A DNA stretch of 64,000 nucleotides from Pseudomonas abietaniphila (GTDB lineage: Bacteria > Pseudomonadota > Gammaproteobacteria > Pseudomonadales > Pseudomonadaceae). The number at the start of each line of letters is the position of its first letter. Positions within the stretch are counted from its first letter, which is position 1. The notes beneath the pieces were generated by a model. It did no database searches, was not told the origin of the DNA, and was given only the letters and a program-made list of their open reading frames with translations. The stretch lies in contig NZ_CP155619.1 in assembly GCF_039697315.1 (NCBI RefSeq), forward strand, positions 2,294,001-2,358,000. The letters are read 5' to 3'. Below, piece after piece: positions 29,684-40,000 of the stretch. A program made the position numbers and the translations under genes.

Positions 29684-31363
29684 TTAAATCCTGAACTGCT
29701 TCACCAGCCCACCCAATCGATCACCCAGCTCCGTCAGGCTGCGTGCCGTTTGCGCGCCGCTTTGTGCGTCGTCGGCCACGCTGTCCACGGCCTGGGCAAT
29801 CTGGGTCATGCTGCGGCTGATTTCCTCGGCGACAGCGGTCTGTTCTTCCGATGCGCTGGCGATCTGCGCGTTCATGTCGTTGATGGTCTCGATCAACTGA
29901 CTGATCGCATCGAGCGACGTCCCTGCCTCGTTCGCCAAGTCACCGGTGGTCTTGCCGGTGTCGCTGGAACGGCTCATCGCAACCGTGGCTTCCTGGGCGC
30001 CGCGTTGCAGCGAGGTGATCATTTCGTGGATTTCCTGGGTGCTTTGCTGAGTACGGCTGGCCAAGGCGCGAACTTCATCGGCGACCACCGCGAACCCACG
30101 CCCCGCGTCCCCTGCCCGCGCCGCCTCAATGGCAGCGTTGAGCGCCAGCAGGTTGGTCTGTTCGGCCACCGAGCGAATCACATCCACCACGGTCGCGATG
30201 GACTGCACGTCCTGGCGCAGGTGATCCAGCGAGGAACTGCTTTCGCCGATTTCGCCGATCAACGCATGAATACTGTCGATGCTCTTGTTCACGACGGACT
30301 TGGCGTCCGAGCCGACGTCGCTGGTCTTGCGTGCTGCCTGGGAAGCCCCTTGCGCACTGATGGACACCTGATGCGCCGCTGAAGACATCTCATGAATGGC
30401 CGTCGCGACCTGATCGGTCTCCTGACGCTGACGCCCCATCGCTTCTTCCGACCGTTGTGCCTGCGAGGACATATCGTTCACCAACCCGTTGAGCTGGCCG
30501 GTCATTTCGGCGATCTGTCGGACCAGCCCGTGAATTTTCTCGACGAACTGGTTGAACGACTTGGCCAATGCGCCCAGTTCGTCGTTGCTGGTTTCCGGCA
30601 GGCGTCGGGTCAGGTCGCCATCACCCGCGGCGATGTCGTCCAGGTTCTGCTTGATCACCAGCACCGGCTTGACCAGCCCGTTGCCAATCAGCACACCCAA
30701 CAGCGCCACCACCGCCAGGAACACCGCCACGATTGCCACGATCAACGCGGCCGAAGAGCCGATCCGGCTTTGCGTCGATGCCTCGATGGCGGCCACCTGA
30801 TTGTCGATGTCGTCGAGGTTAGCCTGCGTTCCGAACGCCAGGTCCCACTTCTGCAGGTAGCTGGTGTAGCCCAGTTTCGGAATCGGCTTGTCGCTGCCCG
30901 GCGTCGGCCAGTCGTAGCGGAAGAAATGCGTCCCGTCTTTGGCCTTGTCCACCAGGCCACGAATCACGTACACGCCGTTGGCATCTTTGGCTTCGGAGAA
31001 GTTCTTGCCGATGTCCAGGTCCTTGTCCGACCAGAACACCCGCACGTACTGCGAGTTGTAGCCAAAAAAGTAACTGGCCTTGTCATATTGCAGGCTCTTG
31101 AGCACCTTGAGCGCCCGATCACGGGCTTCCATGTCGCCCGGCGCAGAGGCATCGTAGATCGGTTTGATCGCAGCTTCGCCAATCTGCTGATAATTCTTGA
31201 GCGACAGCTTGCGCTCCTCCAGCAGCAGCGCGCGGGTCTGCTCGACTTCCTGAGCGGCCAGTTTCTGCAGCACGACCCACGTGATGCAACTGATCACCGC
31301 GGCCAGCAAGAGGCTCGGAATGATGGCGAGGAGAATGACCTTACGGCGTAGGTTCAACGTCAC
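29684..31363 (-). CDS. methyl-accepting chemotaxis protein, sCache_2 sensor
   Basis: 559 residues. TM1 (about 8-32) is followed by a periplasmic single-Cache-type domain (about 35-190) with [29 protein letters not shown] and [19 protein letters not shown]; then TM2 (about 207-230), HAMP, and a cytoplasmic signalling hairpin with [15 protein letters not shown] and [19 protein letters not shown]. The sCache_2 type often senses small organic acids such as acetate, propionate or lactate; the ligand here is inferred only. The start is GTG after AAAGGAAAT. A FliA-like promoter lies about 100 bases upstream. Confidence 0.92.
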   Translation of the reverse strand: MTLNLRRKVILLAIIPSLLLAAVISCITWVVLQKLAAQEVEQTRALLLEERKLSLKNYQQIGEAAIKPIYDASAPGDMEARDRALKVLKSLQYDKASYFFGYNSQYVRVFWSDKDLDIGKNFSEAKDANGVYVIRGLVDKAKDGTHFFRYDWPTPGSDKPIPKLGYTSYLQKWDLAFGTQANLDDIDNQVAAIEASTQSRIGSSAALIVAIVAVFLAVVALLGVLIGNGLVKPVLVIKQNLDDIAAGDGDLTRRLPETSNDELGALAKSFNQFVEKIHGLVRQIAEMTGQLNGLVNDMSSQAQRSEEAMGRQRQETDQVATAIHEMSSAAHQVSISAQGASQAARKTSDVGSDAKSVVNKSIDSIHALIGEIGESSSSLDHLRQDVQSIATVVDVIRSVAEQTNLLALNAAIEAARAGDAGRGFAVVADEVRALASRTQQSTQEIHEMITSLQRGAQEATVAMSRSSDTGKTTGDLANEAGTSLDAISQLIETINDMNAQIASASEEQTAVAEEISRSMTQIAQAVDSVADDAQSGAQTARSLTELGDRLGGLVKQFRI

Positions 31364-31754
31364 GACGATTTCCTTTGTATGCAGGAAGTATCATTTTTGA
31401 TGATAAAAAATGACCAGTAGCTCTTGTGGTTAATGGCCGCGTTGACGACAGGTTCAACTCACCGTATCGCTGTTTTGCCCCGGATCTTTAGGGGAAAACA
31501 CAATAAATTACGACCGAAATATGTCACAAGGCTACTATCCCTAAGGATGATCGACAGCCGAGAGGGAAGCGTGATGGGTATGTGTTTGGATAAGGGTGCT
31601 GGCGGGGTAATACGAGGTGCTTTTCATGCTGGCCGCAGGCCGTAGAAGCAAGCTTGCTCGCGAAGTCCCGGCATCAGTCACTGAATGTGTGTCTGATTGA
31701 CCGGCCTCTTCACGAGCAAGCTCGTTCCCACAGGATCACATGGCGTACAGGCGA
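31364..31754. other. chemoreceptor leader and REP pair
   Basis: 391 bases. The left half is the chemoreceptor promoter region. 31641-31735 is a REP pair (agcaagcttgctcgcgaa ... tcttcacgagcaagctcgttcccaca). No gene seen. Confidence 0.6.
31462..31490 (-). promoter_or_regulatory. candidate FliA (sigma-28) promoter of the chemoreceptor
   Basis: Read on the minus strand, TAAAG (31490-31486) is followed by CGATA (31469-31465) at an offset of 21 bases, exactly the spacing in TAAAGTTT-N11-GCCGATAA. It precedes the chemoreceptor start by about 100 bases. Flagellar-class control of chemoreceptors is common. Confidence 0.5.
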
Positions 31755-33128
31755 TCAACGCTCGTGCAATGCCTCGGCGCGAGCCTTCAGGACCGGCTTG
31801 AGCAGGTAGCTGAGGATGCTTTTCTTGCCGGTGATGATGTCCACCGAAGCGACCATGCCGGGAATGATCAGCAACGGATGCTCATCGGTCCCCAGGTGGC
31901 TGCGGTCGGTGCGCAGCTTGATCACGTAGAACGTGTTTTTCTTCTCTTCGTCCTGAATGGTGTCGGCACCAATCTGTTCCAGCTTGCCTTTGAGGCCACC
32001 ATAAATGGTGTAGTCATAGGCCGTGAACTTGATCATCGCTTCCTGACCTGGATGCAGGAACGCAATGTCCTGCGGGCGGATGCGCGCTTCGACCAACAAG
32101 GTGTCGTCCAACGGCACGATTTCGGCGATGTCGCTGCCCGGCTGAATAACGCCACCCACGGTATTGACCAGCATTTGCTTGACGATACCGCGCACCGGCG
32201 AGGTGACCATGGTCCGGTTGACCCGGTCTTCCAGGCCTTTGGCCGTCGACTGCGCCTTGGAAAGGTTGGTGCGTGCCTCGTTGAGCTGGGTCAGCGCGTC
32301 GCTGCGAAACTTGCCGCGCGTCTCGTCGATCTTGCGCTGCACTTCGGCAATCGCGGCCTGAGCGCGGGGAATCGCCAGCGTGGTGCCGTCCAGTTGACCG
32401 CGGGTCTCCACTTCCGAACGCTTCAAACGCAGGATATCCACAGGTGATACCGCGCCCTGTGCCACCAACGGTTCGGACATGCCGATCTCCTGGCGCAGAA
32501 GGTTCAGGCTGTTGCGGTATTGCTCCTGTTTGGAGCCAAACTCGCGCAGCTCCTGCTGGCGCTGGATCAGTTGCTGTTGCAGGCCACCAACCTCGTCAAC
32601 CAGTTGCTGACGACGACTCTTGTACAAGGACTCTTCGTTGGCAGCCTGATTGGCGGCGGTTTTGCGCGCCTCGGCACTGATGTTCAGCGGACGGTCATCG
32701 ACCTCCGCACTCAGACGCTCGACGCGCAACTCCATCGCCACGCGATCGGCCTCGGTTTCACCGACGTTGGAGGCAAAACGGGTGTCGTCCAGACGAATCA
32801 GCGGCGCGCCTGCGTCAACGATCTCGCCATCCCGCGCGTAGATCTGAGCGACGATACCGCCTTCAAGGTTCTGGATCTTCTGGATCTTGGTTGAAGGGAT
32901 CGCCTTGCCTTCGCCCTTGGTCACTTCGTCGATCACGGCAAAGTTGGCCCACAGCACCAGGAAGGTGAAAAACAGAATGACCGCCCAGATGGTCAGCCGG
33001 ACGATACGCGGGGCGTCATCGACCAGGGCCTTTTTGACTTCAGGCATCGGCTGCCCGTCGAGGGACTGCGAACCTCTGAAATAGCCGAACAGCCCACCGC
33101 CGGAATTTGGACCCGATTTAAGCAACAC
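31755..33128 (-). CDS. lapC: type I secretion membrane-fusion protein LapC
   Basis: 457 residues of the HlyD family. A single N-terminal membrane segment (about residues 43-62, WAVILFFTFLVLWANF) is followed by a lipoyl-type half-motif (GGIVAQIYARDGEIVDAGAPL), long coiled-coil (about 120-300), and the C-terminal barrel with VTSPVRGIVKQMLVNTVGGV and DIITGKKSILSYLLKPVL. It bridges LapB and LapE across the periplasm. The start is GTG, overlapping the end of lapB by 11 bases, with AAGGGG upstream. Confidence 0.95.
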   Translation of the reverse strand: MLLKSGPNSGGGLFGYFRGSQSLDGQPMPEVKKALVDDAPRIVRLTIWAVILFFTFLVLWANFAVIDEVTKGEGKAIPSTKIQKIQNLEGGIVAQIYARDGEIVDAGAPLIRLDDTRFASNVGETEADRVAMELRVERLSAEVDDRPLNISAEARKTAANQAANEESLYKSRRQQLVDEVGGLQQQLIQRQQELREFGSKQEQYRNSLNLLRQEIGMSEPLVAQGAVSPVDILRLKRSEVETRGQLDGTTLAIPRAQAAIAEVQRKIDETRGKFRSDALTQLNEARTNLSKAQSTAKGLEDRVNRTMVTSPVRGIVKQMLVNTVGGVIQPGSDIAEIVPLDDTLLVEARIRPQDIAFLHPGQEAMIKFTAYDYTIYGGLKGKLEQIGADTIQDEEKKNTFYVIKLRTDRSHLGTDEHPLLIIPGMVASVDIITGKKSILSYLLKPVLKARAEALHER

Positions 33129-35271
33129 TGATCTGCCCCTTCTTCAACGCTTCCATCACGGCGGCTTTCGGGCCGTCGGCGAGAATCTGGCCACGGTCGA
33201 TGACCAATAGGCGGTCGACCAGCGTGAGCAGCGAGGCTCGGTGTGTCACAAGAATCACGGTCTTTTTCTCGATAACGGCTTGCAGACGCTGCTTCAAGCG
33301 CTCCTCACCGGTGTTGTCCATGGCGCTGGTCGGTTCGTCCAGCAACAAAATCGGCGGGTTCAGCAACAGGGCCCTGGCCAGAGCAACGTTCTGACGCTGC
33401 CCGCCAGACAGGTTCTGTCCACGCTCGCCGACTTGCAGCTCATACCCTTGCGGGTGCAGGCGGGCAAACTCATGCACGCCCGCCAGCTCACCGGCTTGCA
33501 GCACCATCTCATCGTCCACGTAACGCGCACCGGAAATCAGGTTGTCGCGCAGCGTGCCCGACAGCAACTGGATGTCCTGAGGGACGTAACCGATGTTGTG
33601 GCGCAGTTCGCTGACGTCGATCTGGCGAATGTCGACGCCGTCGACCAACAGCGAGCCCTCGTCCGGCTGATACAGGCCGACCAACAGCTTGGCCAGCGAG
33701 CTTTTGCCCGAGCCGCTGCGGCCGATGATGCCGATCCGCTCGCCCGGACGAACCACCAGGTTGATGTTCTTCAACGCCAGGGTCTGCTGATTCGGGTAGG
33801 TGAAGTCGACGTTGCGGAATTCCATCGCGCCCTGCAGCACCTGACGGCTCAACGGGCGCTCTTCGAAGTTGCGCTCTTGTGGCAACTCCATCATCTGGTC
33901 CACCGACACCATGGTCACTTTGGCCTGCTGATAACGCGTCAGCAGACCCGACAACTGCGCCAATGGGCCCAGCGCGCGGCCACTGAGCATGTAGCACGCC
34001 ACCAAGCCGCCCATGCTCAGGTTGCCGTCGATGATCATGTACACACCGAAGCAGATCATCGCCACGCCCGCCAGTTGCTGGATGAGCAAGGTGATGTTCA
34101 TCGCCAGACCGGACAGGATCTTGACCCGCAACTCCAGGCGACTAAGGGTGCCAATGGTCTGTTCCCACTGGTACTGACGCTCGCTTTCAGCGTTGTTGAC
34201 CTTGACCGCGTCCAGGCCGGACAGGGTTTCGATCAGACTCGACTGACGCTCGGCGCCCAGTGCCATGGTGCGTTCCAGTGTGGCGGTCAAAGGCTTTTGC
34301 AGCAGGTGGCCGATGCCCAGCGCGAGCGGGAACGCCACAATCGGAATCCACACCAGATGCCCGCCGAGCAGCGCGATCACCAGGAGGATGATCAAGGTGA
34401 ACGGCAGGTCGATCAGGCTGGTCAGGGTCAGCGACGTCAAAAAGTCGCGCATGCCCTGGAATTCATGAATGTTCTGGGCGTAGCTGCCGACGCGCGCCGG
34501 ACGGAATTTCATCGCCATGCCGACGATGCGCTCGAACAGCGTGGCGGAAATGATCAGGTCGGTTTTCTTGCCCGCCAGGTCCAGGCACAGGCTGCGCAGG
34601 CCTTTAAGCAAGAGGTCGAACAGGTAGGCGCCGCAGATACCGGCCGCCAATACCCACAACGTCGCGGTCGCCTGATTCGGCACCACGCGGTCGTAGACGT
34701 TCATGACAAACAGAGGCGCCGCCAGAGCGATCAGGTTGATCACCAGGCTTGCAGCGATCGCGTCGGCGTAGAGCCAGCGCGACAGCTTGAGGGTGTCTTT
34801 GAACCAGGACCTCGCTCGAGGAATGAGCGAGCCTTGGGTCACGTCAAACTTGTGTTGCGGTTGGGCGAAGAACACCTTGCCGCTGTAATCCTGAGCCAGC
34901 GCTTCACGCTCGACCCGGACTTCGCCGCCGTCGCTTTCGCTGATCAGCAGCCGCGCCGCATCGCCTTCCCAACCCAACAGCACCGCGCAACGCCCTTCCT
35001 TCAAGAGGAGCATCGCGGGCAAGGCAATGGCGGGAATCTGTTCGAGCCTGCGCACCAGCAGACGTCCTTGCAAACCGGCCCGAGCCGCTGCGCGGGGCAG
35101 CAGATCAGGGCTCAGGCGCTGGTCCGGCAACGGCAAGCCGGTGCTCAGCATCGCCCGGCTCGCCGGTTTGTGGTGCAAGGCGCAGAGTGTCAGCAGGCCA
35201 TCCAGCAACGGATCATCATGCTGGCTGCGTGGGTCATGACCTAGTTGGGCAGAAGGTAATTCCAAATCCAC
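33118..35271 (-). CDS. lapB: type I secretion ABC transporter LapB
   Basis: 717 residues: an N-terminal C39-peptidase-like domain (about 1-140) that probably serves substrate recognition rather than cleavage, six membrane segments (about 165-430), and an ATPase domain with Walker A GRSGSGKSSLAKLL, Q-loop GYVPQDIQLL, signature LSGGQRQNVALARALLL, Walker B ILLLDEPTSAMD and the switch VTHRASLL. It drives LapA export. The start is GTG with AAAGAGAG upstream. It follows lapE by 64 bases in the same operon. Confidence 0.95.
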   Translation of the reverse strand: MDLELPSAQLGHDPRSQHDDPLLDGLLTLCALHHKPASRAMLSTGLPLPDQRLSPDLLPRAAARAGLQGRLLVRRLEQIPAIALPAMLLLKEGRCAVLLGWEGDAARLLISESDGGEVRVEREALAQDYSGKVFFAQPQHKFDVTQGSLIPRARSWFKDTLKLSRWLYADAIAASLVINLIALAAPLFVMNVYDRVVPNQATATLWVLAAGICGAYLFDLLLKGLRSLCLDLAGKKTDLIISATLFERIVGMAMKFRPARVGSYAQNIHEFQGMRDFLTSLTLTSLIDLPFTLIILLVIALLGGHLVWIPIVAFPLALGIGHLLQKPLTATLERTMALGAERQSSLIETLSGLDAVKVNNAESERQYQWEQTIGTLSRLELRVKILSGLAMNITLLIQQLAGVAMICFGVYMIIDGNLSMGGLVACYMLSGRALGPLAQLSGLLTRYQQAKVTMVSVDQMMELPQERNFEERPLSRQVLQGAMEFRNVDFTYPNQQTLALKNINLVVRPGERIGIIGRSGSGKSSLAKLLVGLYQPDEGSLLVDGVDIRQIDVSELRHNIGYVPQDIQLLSGTLRDNLISGARYVDDEMVLQAGELAGVHEFARLHPQGYELQVGERGQNLSGGQRQNVALARALLLNPPILLLDEPTSAMDNTGEERLKQRLQAVIEKKTVILVTHRASLLTLVDRLLVIDRGQILADGPKAAVMEALKKGQISVA

Positions 35272-35335
35272 GCTGACACTCTCTTTAGCTCTAACAGTTA
35301 AAAGAACCTGGCTCCTGACACACGCGCGTCAAGAA

Positions 35336-36685
35336 TCAGTTCATGCCCGGCAGTTTGACTGTCGGTTTCACATCGTTCTGCACAACCGATGCCAGCGGAG
35401 CCACGACGCCCTGGCTTTTCAGCAAGGTGCCGATGTCTGCTTGAATGCGGTATTGGGTGTACGTTTTCAGGCTCTGCAGTTGCACCAGACGCTGTTGCGC
35501 GGTGAACAACTCGTTCTCGCTGTCGAGAAGGTCGAGCAGAGTACGCTCTCCGAGGCTGAATTGCTGCTGATACGACGTACGGACGCTGGTTGCCCGATCA
35601 ACGTATTGCTGAGCGATCGGCACTTGCTGGGAAGCGTTGTTATAGGCGTTCCAGGCCAGGCCCAGTTCTTCGTTCAACTGACGCAGTGCGTTGTTGCGGA
35701 TGTCCAGTGCCTGCGAAGCCAGGTAAGACTTGGACGTCAGGTCAGCTTTGTTGCTGCCGCCGGCATACAGGTTGAACTGCATGCGCACCATTGCTTCCCA
35801 ACCATTGTTGTGGCCTTCGTCGCCGCCGACGTTGTTGTCGGCATTGCGGCCCAGGTCCAGGTCAAAGCGCGGGGAGAAGGTCGACTTGGCAGCGCTGTAT
35901 TGTTTCTCGGCAGCGGCGATGTCCGCTTCAGCCGAACGCAGCACCGGGCTGTTGTCGAGCATCTGGCGGCGCGCTTCCTGCAGATCGGCTGGCATCAGCG
36001 CGAACGGCGCTGGCTTTTCCAGCTGATCCGGCACGATACCCACGGCGCTCAGATAGTTGGTCTGGGCGTCAGCCAGGTTGGTCTGTTCGGTGATCAGGTT
36101 GTTCTGGGCCTGTGCCAAACGGGCGTCGGCCTGATCCATATCCGCCATTCGTCCGACACCACGACTGGTGCGCAACTTGATCTGATCGTAGATACGTTCG
36201 TGACTTTTAAGGTTTTCTTGCGCCAGGCGAACCATCTCGCGCTGTGTAAGAACATCGATATAGACCTGCGCAACTGTCAGCGCAGTGCGCTCGGAAGTAT
36301 TCAACAAAGAATACGCCCGAGAATTGGCGGTGGCTTGTTGACGCCCAACTTCGTTACTTGTTGCGAACCCATCAAAGAGCATTTGACGAAGACGTATGGC
36401 AGACTCGCCGCGGTTCATGGTCTTCCAGTCGTTATTGCCACTTTCCGCACGCGTGGACGGGGTGTCAGATCCCGCACGGCCGTACCCCGCTGTCACGTCG
36501 ACACGCGGCAGGTAACCACCCTTCGCCGCACGAACCGCGTAGTCCTGCGCGATACGGGCGTTCACGCCTGCCTGCACCTCAGGGTGTTCTTGCATGGCCT
36601 TCTGCATGGCTTCTGGCAGGGTTTGTGCCTGCACGAAGCCGACTGTCAGAACAAAGGGTACAGCAGTGAGAAATTGCACACGCAT
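35336..36685 (-). CDS. lapE: outer-membrane channel LapE (TolC family)
   Basis: 449 residues. A signal peptide (MRVQFLTAVPFVLTVGFVQA) is followed by two homologous helical/strand halves of the TolC fold, with LPRVDVTAGYGRAGSD, ALTVAQVYIDVLTQREMV and LGERTLLDLLDSENELFTAQ, typical of T1SS TolC proteins. It is the exit pore for LapA; established work on P. fluorescens shows LapA's N-terminal retention module plugs it. lapE precedes lapB and lapC, forming an E-B-C operon divergent from lapA. Confidence 0.94.
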   Translation of the reverse strand: MRVQFLTAVPFVLTVGFVQAQTLPEAMQKAMQEHPEVQAGVNARIAQDYAVRAAKGGYLPRVDVTAGYGRAGSDTPSTRAESGNNDWKTMNRGESAIRLRQMLFDGFATSNEVGRQQATANSRAYSLLNTSERTALTVAQVYIDVLTQREMVRLAQENLKSHERIYDQIKLRTSRGVGRMADMDQADARLAQAQNNLITEQTNLADAQTNYLSAVGIVPDQLEKPAPFALMPADLQEARRQMLDNSPVLRSAEADIAAAEKQYSAAKSTFSPRFDLDLGRNADNNVGGDEGHNNGWEAMVRMQFNLYAGGSNKADLTSKSYLASQALDIRNNALRQLNEELGLAWNAYNNASQQVPIAQQYVDRATSVRTSYQQQFSLGERTLLDLLDSENELFTAQQRLVQLQSLKTYTQYRIQADIGTLLKSQGVVAPLASVVQNDVKPTVKLPGMN

Positions 36686-36878
36686 GTTGGTTCTTCCCGA
36701 GAACGTACTTGTTCGAAAACGCAGTATTAATAACTGCATTGCAAGAGAGGCTTGTGTAGGAGATCGGCGGCGTCAGGCTGTTCTGAAGGGTCTCTGGGAG
36801 CGAACAACAGAAATACACGATCTCAGAAAATATCAATGTGACATTACGGGGGCGATTGTTTAGGATGTCGCCCAATAG

Positions 36879-36892
36879 GTCAATAGTTTGGC
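36879..36892. promoter_or_regulatory. candidate FleQ site
   Basis: GTCAATAGTTTGGC matches the reported FleQ consensus GTCAATAAATTGAC at 11 of 14 positions by eye. FleQ controls lapA in P. putida, so the site is plausible, but not proven. Confidence 0.35.
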
Positions 36893-36932
36893 AGAAAGTT
36901 AATGAGTATCCGCTAAAAAGGATGCAAATAAA

Positions 36933-36987
36933 TTGACGTCAAATAATTAACAACAACTAAATCAAATACTTAGTTGTTTGACGTCAA
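36933..36987. promoter_or_regulatory. symmetrical inverted-repeat element upstream of lapA
   Basis: Two copies of the palindrome TTGACGTCAA (36933-36942 and 36978-36987) flank an inverted repeat AACAACTAA (36952-36960) / TTAGTTGTT (36970-36978) with a 9-base spacer. It sits about 100-150 bases before the lapA ATG. The layout suggests a cooperative operator or an RNA/DNA cruciform; the binding protein is unknown. Confidence 0.6.
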
Positions 36988-37086
36988 CGTTTTGAACACT
37001 TTACGTAGTCCAATATGAAGCAGCCCACCCTGGGCAGGCCGACATGATGGATACCAACTGATCGGTAATCTCGGAGAGTCACCCCC

Positions 37087-40000
37087 ATGAGCAGTGTTGT
37101 TGCCATCGTCAAAAGCATTGTTGGCCAAGTAGTCGCAGTCTCCCCGGAAGGGATTCGTCGTGTGCTGATCGAGGGTGACCGGCTGTTGGCCGGCGAGCAG
37201 GTGCTGACCGGGCCGGAAGGTTCGGTAACCCTGCAATTGCCTGACGGTCGTCAATTGGACATGGGCCGTGACAGTCAGTGGAGCTCAGACGCCCCGACGT
37301 CCACCACCAACCTGGCGGAAGCCACCGAGCAGGCCGCGCCGTCGGTTGCCGAACTGCAACAAGCCATCGCTGCGGGCGCCGACCCGACCAAAGACCTGGA
37401 AGCCACCGCTGCCGGCCAGACCACGGGCTCAACCGATGGCGGCAACGCAGGCGGCGGTCACAGCGTGGTGATGCTGACCGAGACGGCAGGTGTGGTGAAC
37501 CCGAACATCGGCTTCAACACCAATGGCCTGGGCAACAACGCAGCCGCCGCTACCGAACAGGACGCCGGTGTTCCGCAGCGCGCCTCGACGCTGAGCCTGA
37601 GCGCGACCTCGACGCTGACCGAAGCCGGCGGCGCGCTGGTGTACACCGCATCCGTCACGCAGGCACCGCTCAGCGACCTGACCATTACCCTGTCCAACGG
37701 CTCGACCATCGTCATTCAGGCGGGCCAGACCTCCGGCAGCGTGACCGTGCAGATCCCGAACGGCAACACGCCGTATCTGGACGCCCACGACATCACCACA
37801 ACCATTACCGGCACCACCGGTGGTTCAGGCCTGGTGCTGACCACCAACCCGGCGCCTGCCGTCACGACGATCACTGACACTGTCGACACCACCACCATCA
37901 GCCTGACCGCAGGTGCCGCGACCTCCGCCGAGGGCACGTCGATCACCTACACCGCCACGCTGACCAACCCGGCGCAGACGCCGGTCACCGTGACGTTGTC
38001 CGATGGTTCGACCATCACCATCAAAGCCGGTGAGTCCTCCGGTTCTGTCGTGGTTCCGGCTCCGGCCAACGACGTCTACAACACCAACACCACCGTCAGC
38101 ACCACGATCACCGGCGCTACAGGCGGCAACTTTGAAAACCTGGCGACCAACCCGACGCCGGCTGTGGTGCAGATCACCGACACCCCGGACACCACCACCG
38201 TCAGCCTGACTGCAGGTGCTGCGACTTCCGCCGAAGGCACGTCGATCACCTACACCGCCACACTGACCAATCCGGCACAGACGCCGGTCACCGTGACCTT
38301 GTCCGACGGCTCGACCATCACCATAAAAGCCGGTGAGTCCTCCGGTTCTGTCGTGGTTTCGGCTCCGGCCAACGACGTCTACAACACCAACACCACCGTC
38401 AGCACCACGATCACCGGCGCTACAGGCGGCAACTTTGAAAACCTGGCGACCAACCCGACGCCGGCTGTGGTGCAGATCACCGACACCCCGGACACCACCA
38501 CCGTCAGCCTGACTGCAGGTGCTGCGACTTCCGCCGAAGGCACGTCGATCACCTACACCGCCACACTGACCAATCCGGCACAGACGCCGGTCACCGTGAC
38601 CCTGTCCGACGGTTCGACCATCACCATCAAAGCCGGTGAATCGTCTGGCTCGGTGGTTGTTCCGGCTCCGGCCAACGACGTCTACAACACCAACACCACC
38701 GTCAGCACCACGATCACCGGTGCCACAGGCGGCAACTTTGAAAACCTGGCGACCAACCCGACGCCAGCCGTGGTGCAGATCACCGACACCATCGACACCA
38801 CTGTTGCGAGCATCACCGGCAGCACACAAGTCACTGAAGGCGAGTCCGCGACTTACACCATCAGCCTGAGCAACCCGGCGCAAACCGAAGTCACCGTCAA
38901 CCTGACGTACAGCGGCACCGCGGCCGACGGCAGCGACTACACCAAAGTCGTCAGCGTGAAGATTCCGGCCGGCGCCAGCAGCGTCACGTTCGATCTGGCA
39001 ACGCTCAACGACACGATCCCGGAAGGCGTTGAAAACGTTAAGGTCTCGATCGGCGAGATCACCGGCGGCAACTTTGAAAACGTCGTGGTCAGCGGCACCA
39101 ACGGCAGCGTCACCACCACCATCATCGACAACGATGCGCTGCCCGTGGTTGACCTGAACGGTTCCGGAAATGGCGTTAACAGCGAAACGACGTTTACCGA
39201 AGGCACCCAGGCCGGCGTACCGATCGCAGCCGACATCAAAGTCAGCGACGTCGACAGCCCTGACCTGCAAGGCGCCAAGGTCACGCTGACCAATCCCCAG
39301 GATGCTGACAGCCTGGTCGTCGGCAACCCGAACCCGAACATCACGGTCACCACGACTACCGTTAACGGCCAGATCGTACTCACCCTGACCGGCACCGCGA
39401 CCGCTGCCGAATACGAAGCCGTGATCAAATCGATCACCTTCCACAACGACAGCAACAACCCGAGCGTGGCTGACCGCAACATCACGGTCACCGTCAACGA
39501 CGGCCAGAACGACTCCGTGCCGGTGAACAGCACCGTTCACGTGGTGGCGGTCAACGACGCGCCGACCGTCACCTTCGAAAACGCGACCTACGTCGAAAAC
39601 GGCGAAGCTCAATCGCTGGTCAACAACCTGCAGATCAAGGACGTCGACGGCGACACCCTGAGCGGCGCGAAGATCACCCTGACTGGCATTCAGGCAGAAG
39701 ACCTGATCGTTTCCCAGTACTACAAAGGTGGCAACGAAGGCACCACCGACCTGGGCATCAGCTACAAGCTGAGCAATGGCCCGGACGGCAGCATCATCAT
39801 CACCCTGAGCGGCAATGCCTCGGTCGCCGACTACACCAAGCTGATCAACTCGATCACCTACGCCAACAACAGTGACGACCCATCGGCCACGCCACGCGGC
39901 GTGAAAATCGAAGTCACTGATGTCGACGCGCACGGCACCAACAACCAGTCTGGCAGCCACACGGGCGAAATCGACGTCACGCCGGTCAACGACGCACCGA

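Larger units (their letters stand above)
36686..37086. promoter_or_regulatory. lapE-lapA divergent control region
   Basis: 401 bases, markedly more AT-rich than its surroundings. It holds a FleQ-box-like sequence (36879-36892), the inverted-repeat element (36933-36987), and the lapA leader with a GGAGAG ribosome site. The promoters of both operons must lie here; TTGACG copies inside the palindromes could serve as -35 elements, but no matching -10 was found. Confidence 0.7.

Noticed and set aside
33241..35244. A 667-codon plus-strand frame opposite lapB.
   Set aside because: The translation is Gln/Arg/His-rich with no domain; lapB on the other strand has all ABC transporter motifs.
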